DNA of 39,844 bases, from the NCBI RefSeq assembly GCF_900583165.1, contig NZ_UTKY01000014.1:1-39844 (forward strand), written 5' to 3'. Every line of letters starts with the position of its first letter. The first letter of the stretch is position 1. This document shows positions 38,310 to 39,844 of this stretch, piece by piece. The translations under genes and the position numbers were made by a program. This DNA is from Pseudomonas viridiflava (GTDB taxonomy: Bacteria > Pseudomonadota > Gammaproteobacteria > Pseudomonadales > Pseudomonadaceae). Below the pieces are notes generated by a model. It was not told the DNA's origin and searched no databases. It saw only the letters and a program-made list of their open reading frames with translations.

Positions 38310-39593
38310 TCAGGCGGCTAATTTGCCGCTGGCGATAGCAGCAGAGGCTGCAACCATCGCCCTCAACAACACCGCACACCCCGCCGCCAAATCATCCGGC
38401 GCGGCATTCTCGATTTCGTTATGGCTGATGCCCCCTTCGCATGGCACAAAGATCATCCCCGCCGGGCCCAGCTCAGCTACGAAAATCGCGTCGTGCCCTG
38501 CCCCGCTAACGATGTCCATGTTCGACAGGCCCAACCCATTTGCCGCATCACGCACGGCATCCACGCAGCCTTTATCGAAATACAGCGGCGGGAAGTCAGC
38601 TGTCGGCTCCATTTCAAAACTCAAACCGTGTTTGGCACAGGTCTCGTCGATCACCTTGCGCACCTGGGCGATCATCGAGTCCAGCCGTGCCGGCTCCAGA
38701 TGACGGAAGTCGAGGGTCATGCGCACCTCGCCAGGGATAACGTTGCGTGAACCGGGGTAGGCCTGAAGGCAGCCCACCGTGCCGCACGCATGGGGTTGAT
38801 GCCCCAACGCCGCCGCATTCACCGCCGCCACCACCGCTGCTGCGCCTACCAGGGCATCCTTGCGCAGGTGCATCGGTGTTGGCCCCGCATGGGCTTCGAC
38901 GCCGCGCAGTTTGAGGTCGAACCACTTCTGGCCCAGTGCGCCCAGCACCACGCCGATGGTTTTTTTCTCGTCCTCAAGTATCGGCCCCTGTTCGATGTGC
39001 GCTTCGAAATACGCGCCAACCTTGTGGCCGCTTTCCGGGCGGGTGCCCGCGTAACCTATGGCGTTCAGCGCGTCGCCTACAGAAATGCCATCCGCGTCCA
39101 CCTTGGCCAAGGTATCGGCCAAGGTAAATTTCTCGGCGAACACCCCTGAGCCCATCATGCACGGCGGGAAGCGCGAGCCTTCTTCGTTGGTCCATACCAC
39201 CACTTCCAGCGGCGCTTCGGTCTCGATCTTGAGGTCGTTGAGAGTCCGTAAAACCTCCACCCCCGCCAGCACGCCAAAACAACCGTCGAACTTACCGCCG
39301 GTCGGCTGGGTGTCGATGTGGCTGCCAGTCATCACCGGCGGCAAGTTGGGGTTGCGGCCAGGGCGGCGGGCGAAGATGTTGCCGATGCCATCGACGGTCA
39401 CGGTGCACCCGGCGTCTTCGCACCACTGCACAAACAAGTCACGGGCCTTGCGATCAAGGTCGGTGAGGGCCAGGCGACATACGCCGCCCTTGGGGGTGGC
39501 GCCGAGCTTGGCCAACTCCATCAGGGACTGCCACAAGCGGTCGCGGTTGATGTGCTGATGGGTGGATTGCAGAACGTCTAGCGCAGCGTTCAT
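38310..39593 (-). CDS. M20-family amidohydrolase (carbamoyl amino acid / allantoate type)
   Basis: 427 residues, Zn-dependent. Metal ligands are visible in GSHIDTQPTGGKFDG (His92, Asp103), NEEGSRF (about 136-142), HIEQGP, and SGAGHDA and SHNE near the C-terminus. The family contains N-carbamoyl-L-amino acid hydrolase, beta-ureidopropionase and allantoate amidohydrolase. In Pseudomonas a relative normally accompanies dihydropyrimidinase for pyrimidine breakdown; here the IS and REP at its 5' side remove that context from view. GAGGAG lies about 7 bases before the ATG. Confidence 0.9.
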   Translation of the reverse strand: MNAALDVLQSTHQHINRDRLWQSLMELAKLGATPKGGVCRLALTDLDRKARDLFVQWCEDAGCTVTVDGIGNIFARRPGRNPNLPPVMTGSHIDTQPTGGKFDGCFGVLAGVEVLRTLNDLKIETEAPLEVVVWTNEEGSRFPPCMMGSGVFAEKFTLADTLAKVDADGISVGDALNAIGYAGTRPESGHKVGAYFEAHIEQGPILEDEKKTIGVVLGALGQKWFDLKLRGVEAHAGPTPMHLRKDALVGAAAVVAAVNAAALGHQPHACGTVGCLQAYPGSRNVIPGEVRMTLDFRHLEPARLDSMIAQVRKVIDETCAKHGLSFEMEPTADFPPLYFDKGCVDAVRDAANGLGLSNMDIVSGAGHDAIFVAELGPAGMIFVPCEGGISHNEIENAAPDDLAAGCAVLLRAMVAASAAIASGKLAA

Positions 39594-39639
39594 GGGGATC
39601 TCCTCAGGCTGAATTTCTTATGGTTTGACTCGGGTCAAA

Positions 39640-39717
39640 TGTGGGAGGGGGCTTGCTCCCGATAGCAGTGGTTCAGTTGATAACTCTGTAGCTGATACAC
39701 CGCCATCGGGGGCAAGC
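39640..39717. repeat. REPIN truncated by an IS
   Basis: The left REP is complete (TGTGGGAGGGGGCTTGCTCC). The right REP ends after CATCGGGGGCAAGC, where the IS begins at 39718; its CCCCTCCCAC half is missing from the window. Confidence 0.85.
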
Positions 39718-39844
39718 TGAACTGGCCTAATAATCCCGGACACCTCTTAAGGGCGATATGATTTCGCCAACTTGGAGGTTCCATGAGCAAGAGAAAGGTC
39801 TACACCCGCGAGTTCAAACTGCAAGCTACCAGTATGGTGCTCGA
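39718..39844 (+). mobile_element. Left end of an IS3-family element
   Basis: TGAACTGGCCTAATAATCCC opens the element right after the broken REP, and an OrfA start codon follows 65 bases later. The TGA terminus fits IS3-family groups. The rest lies beyond the window. Confidence 0.75.
39783..39844 (+). CDS. IS3-type transposase OrfA, N-terminus only
   Basis: Twenty codons are visible, MSKRKVYTREFKLQATSMVL, matching the helix-turn-helix opening of IS3-family OrfA proteins. GGAGG lies 7 bases upstream. The gene is cut by the window edge. Confidence 0.85.
   Translation, partial: MSKRKVYTREFKLQATSMVL

Overview
The window looks like chromosome of a Pseudomonas of the fluorescens group. The evidence is GC-rich coding sequence, the core order folD - tRNA cluster - tig - clpP - clpX - lon - hupB - ppiD known from Pseudomonas, and many REP/REPIN palindromes of the GTGGGAGGGGGCTTGC type with a matching REP-associated transposase (RAYT). 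Both edges lie in insertion sequences, and each IS abuts a broken REP palindrome.

Layout. 1-538: IS end, REPINs and a 193-bp tandem repeat that duplicates the 3' end of the neighbouring YebC-family gene. 539-4266: YebC-family protein, a LysR regulator and, divergently, phnW-phnX for 2-aminoethylphosphonate degradation. 4381-10361: cytochrome b561, a PLP-dependent ACC-deaminase/D-cysteine desulfhydrase homologue, fadH, a membrane-anchored nitrilase-fold protein lacking its catalytic Cys and Lys, an AraC regulator overlapping it, and a 28-codon gene. 10519-14907: a regulatory unit in which a MarR gene sits between a full-length pyruvate-dehydrogenase-type E1 and a second, C-terminal-only E1-like protein; the same palindrome (core TTGCAATTGCAA) precedes both E1 genes. 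14909-17937: DUF2242-type lipoprotein, LysR regulator and divergent MFS exporter.

17986-26516 is the protein quality-control block, all on the minus strand: trigger factor, ClpP, ClpX, Lon (with a good heat-shock promoter match), HU-beta and PpiD. A strongly folded RNA region ending in a terminator lies between hupB and ppiD. 26917-27398 holds four tRNA genes (His, Leu, His, Arg) with a strong promoter at 27517-27545. folD and the D,D-endopeptidase gene pbpG follow on the plus strand.

29698-39844 is more accessory: a hybrid REPIN, a C39-peptidase-like lipoprotein with both catalytic residues replaced, a small membrane protein, another lipoprotein, a complete RND efflux operon (permease, adaptor, outer-membrane channel), a RAYT gene between REP clusters, an M20 amidohydrolase, and an IS3-type element inserted into a REP at the right edge.

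The points most worth following are the MarR/E1/half-E1 unit with its shared operator, the two pseudoenzymes (nitrilase and C39), the structured hupB-ppiD RNA, the RAYT/REPIN set, and the duplicated yebC tail.
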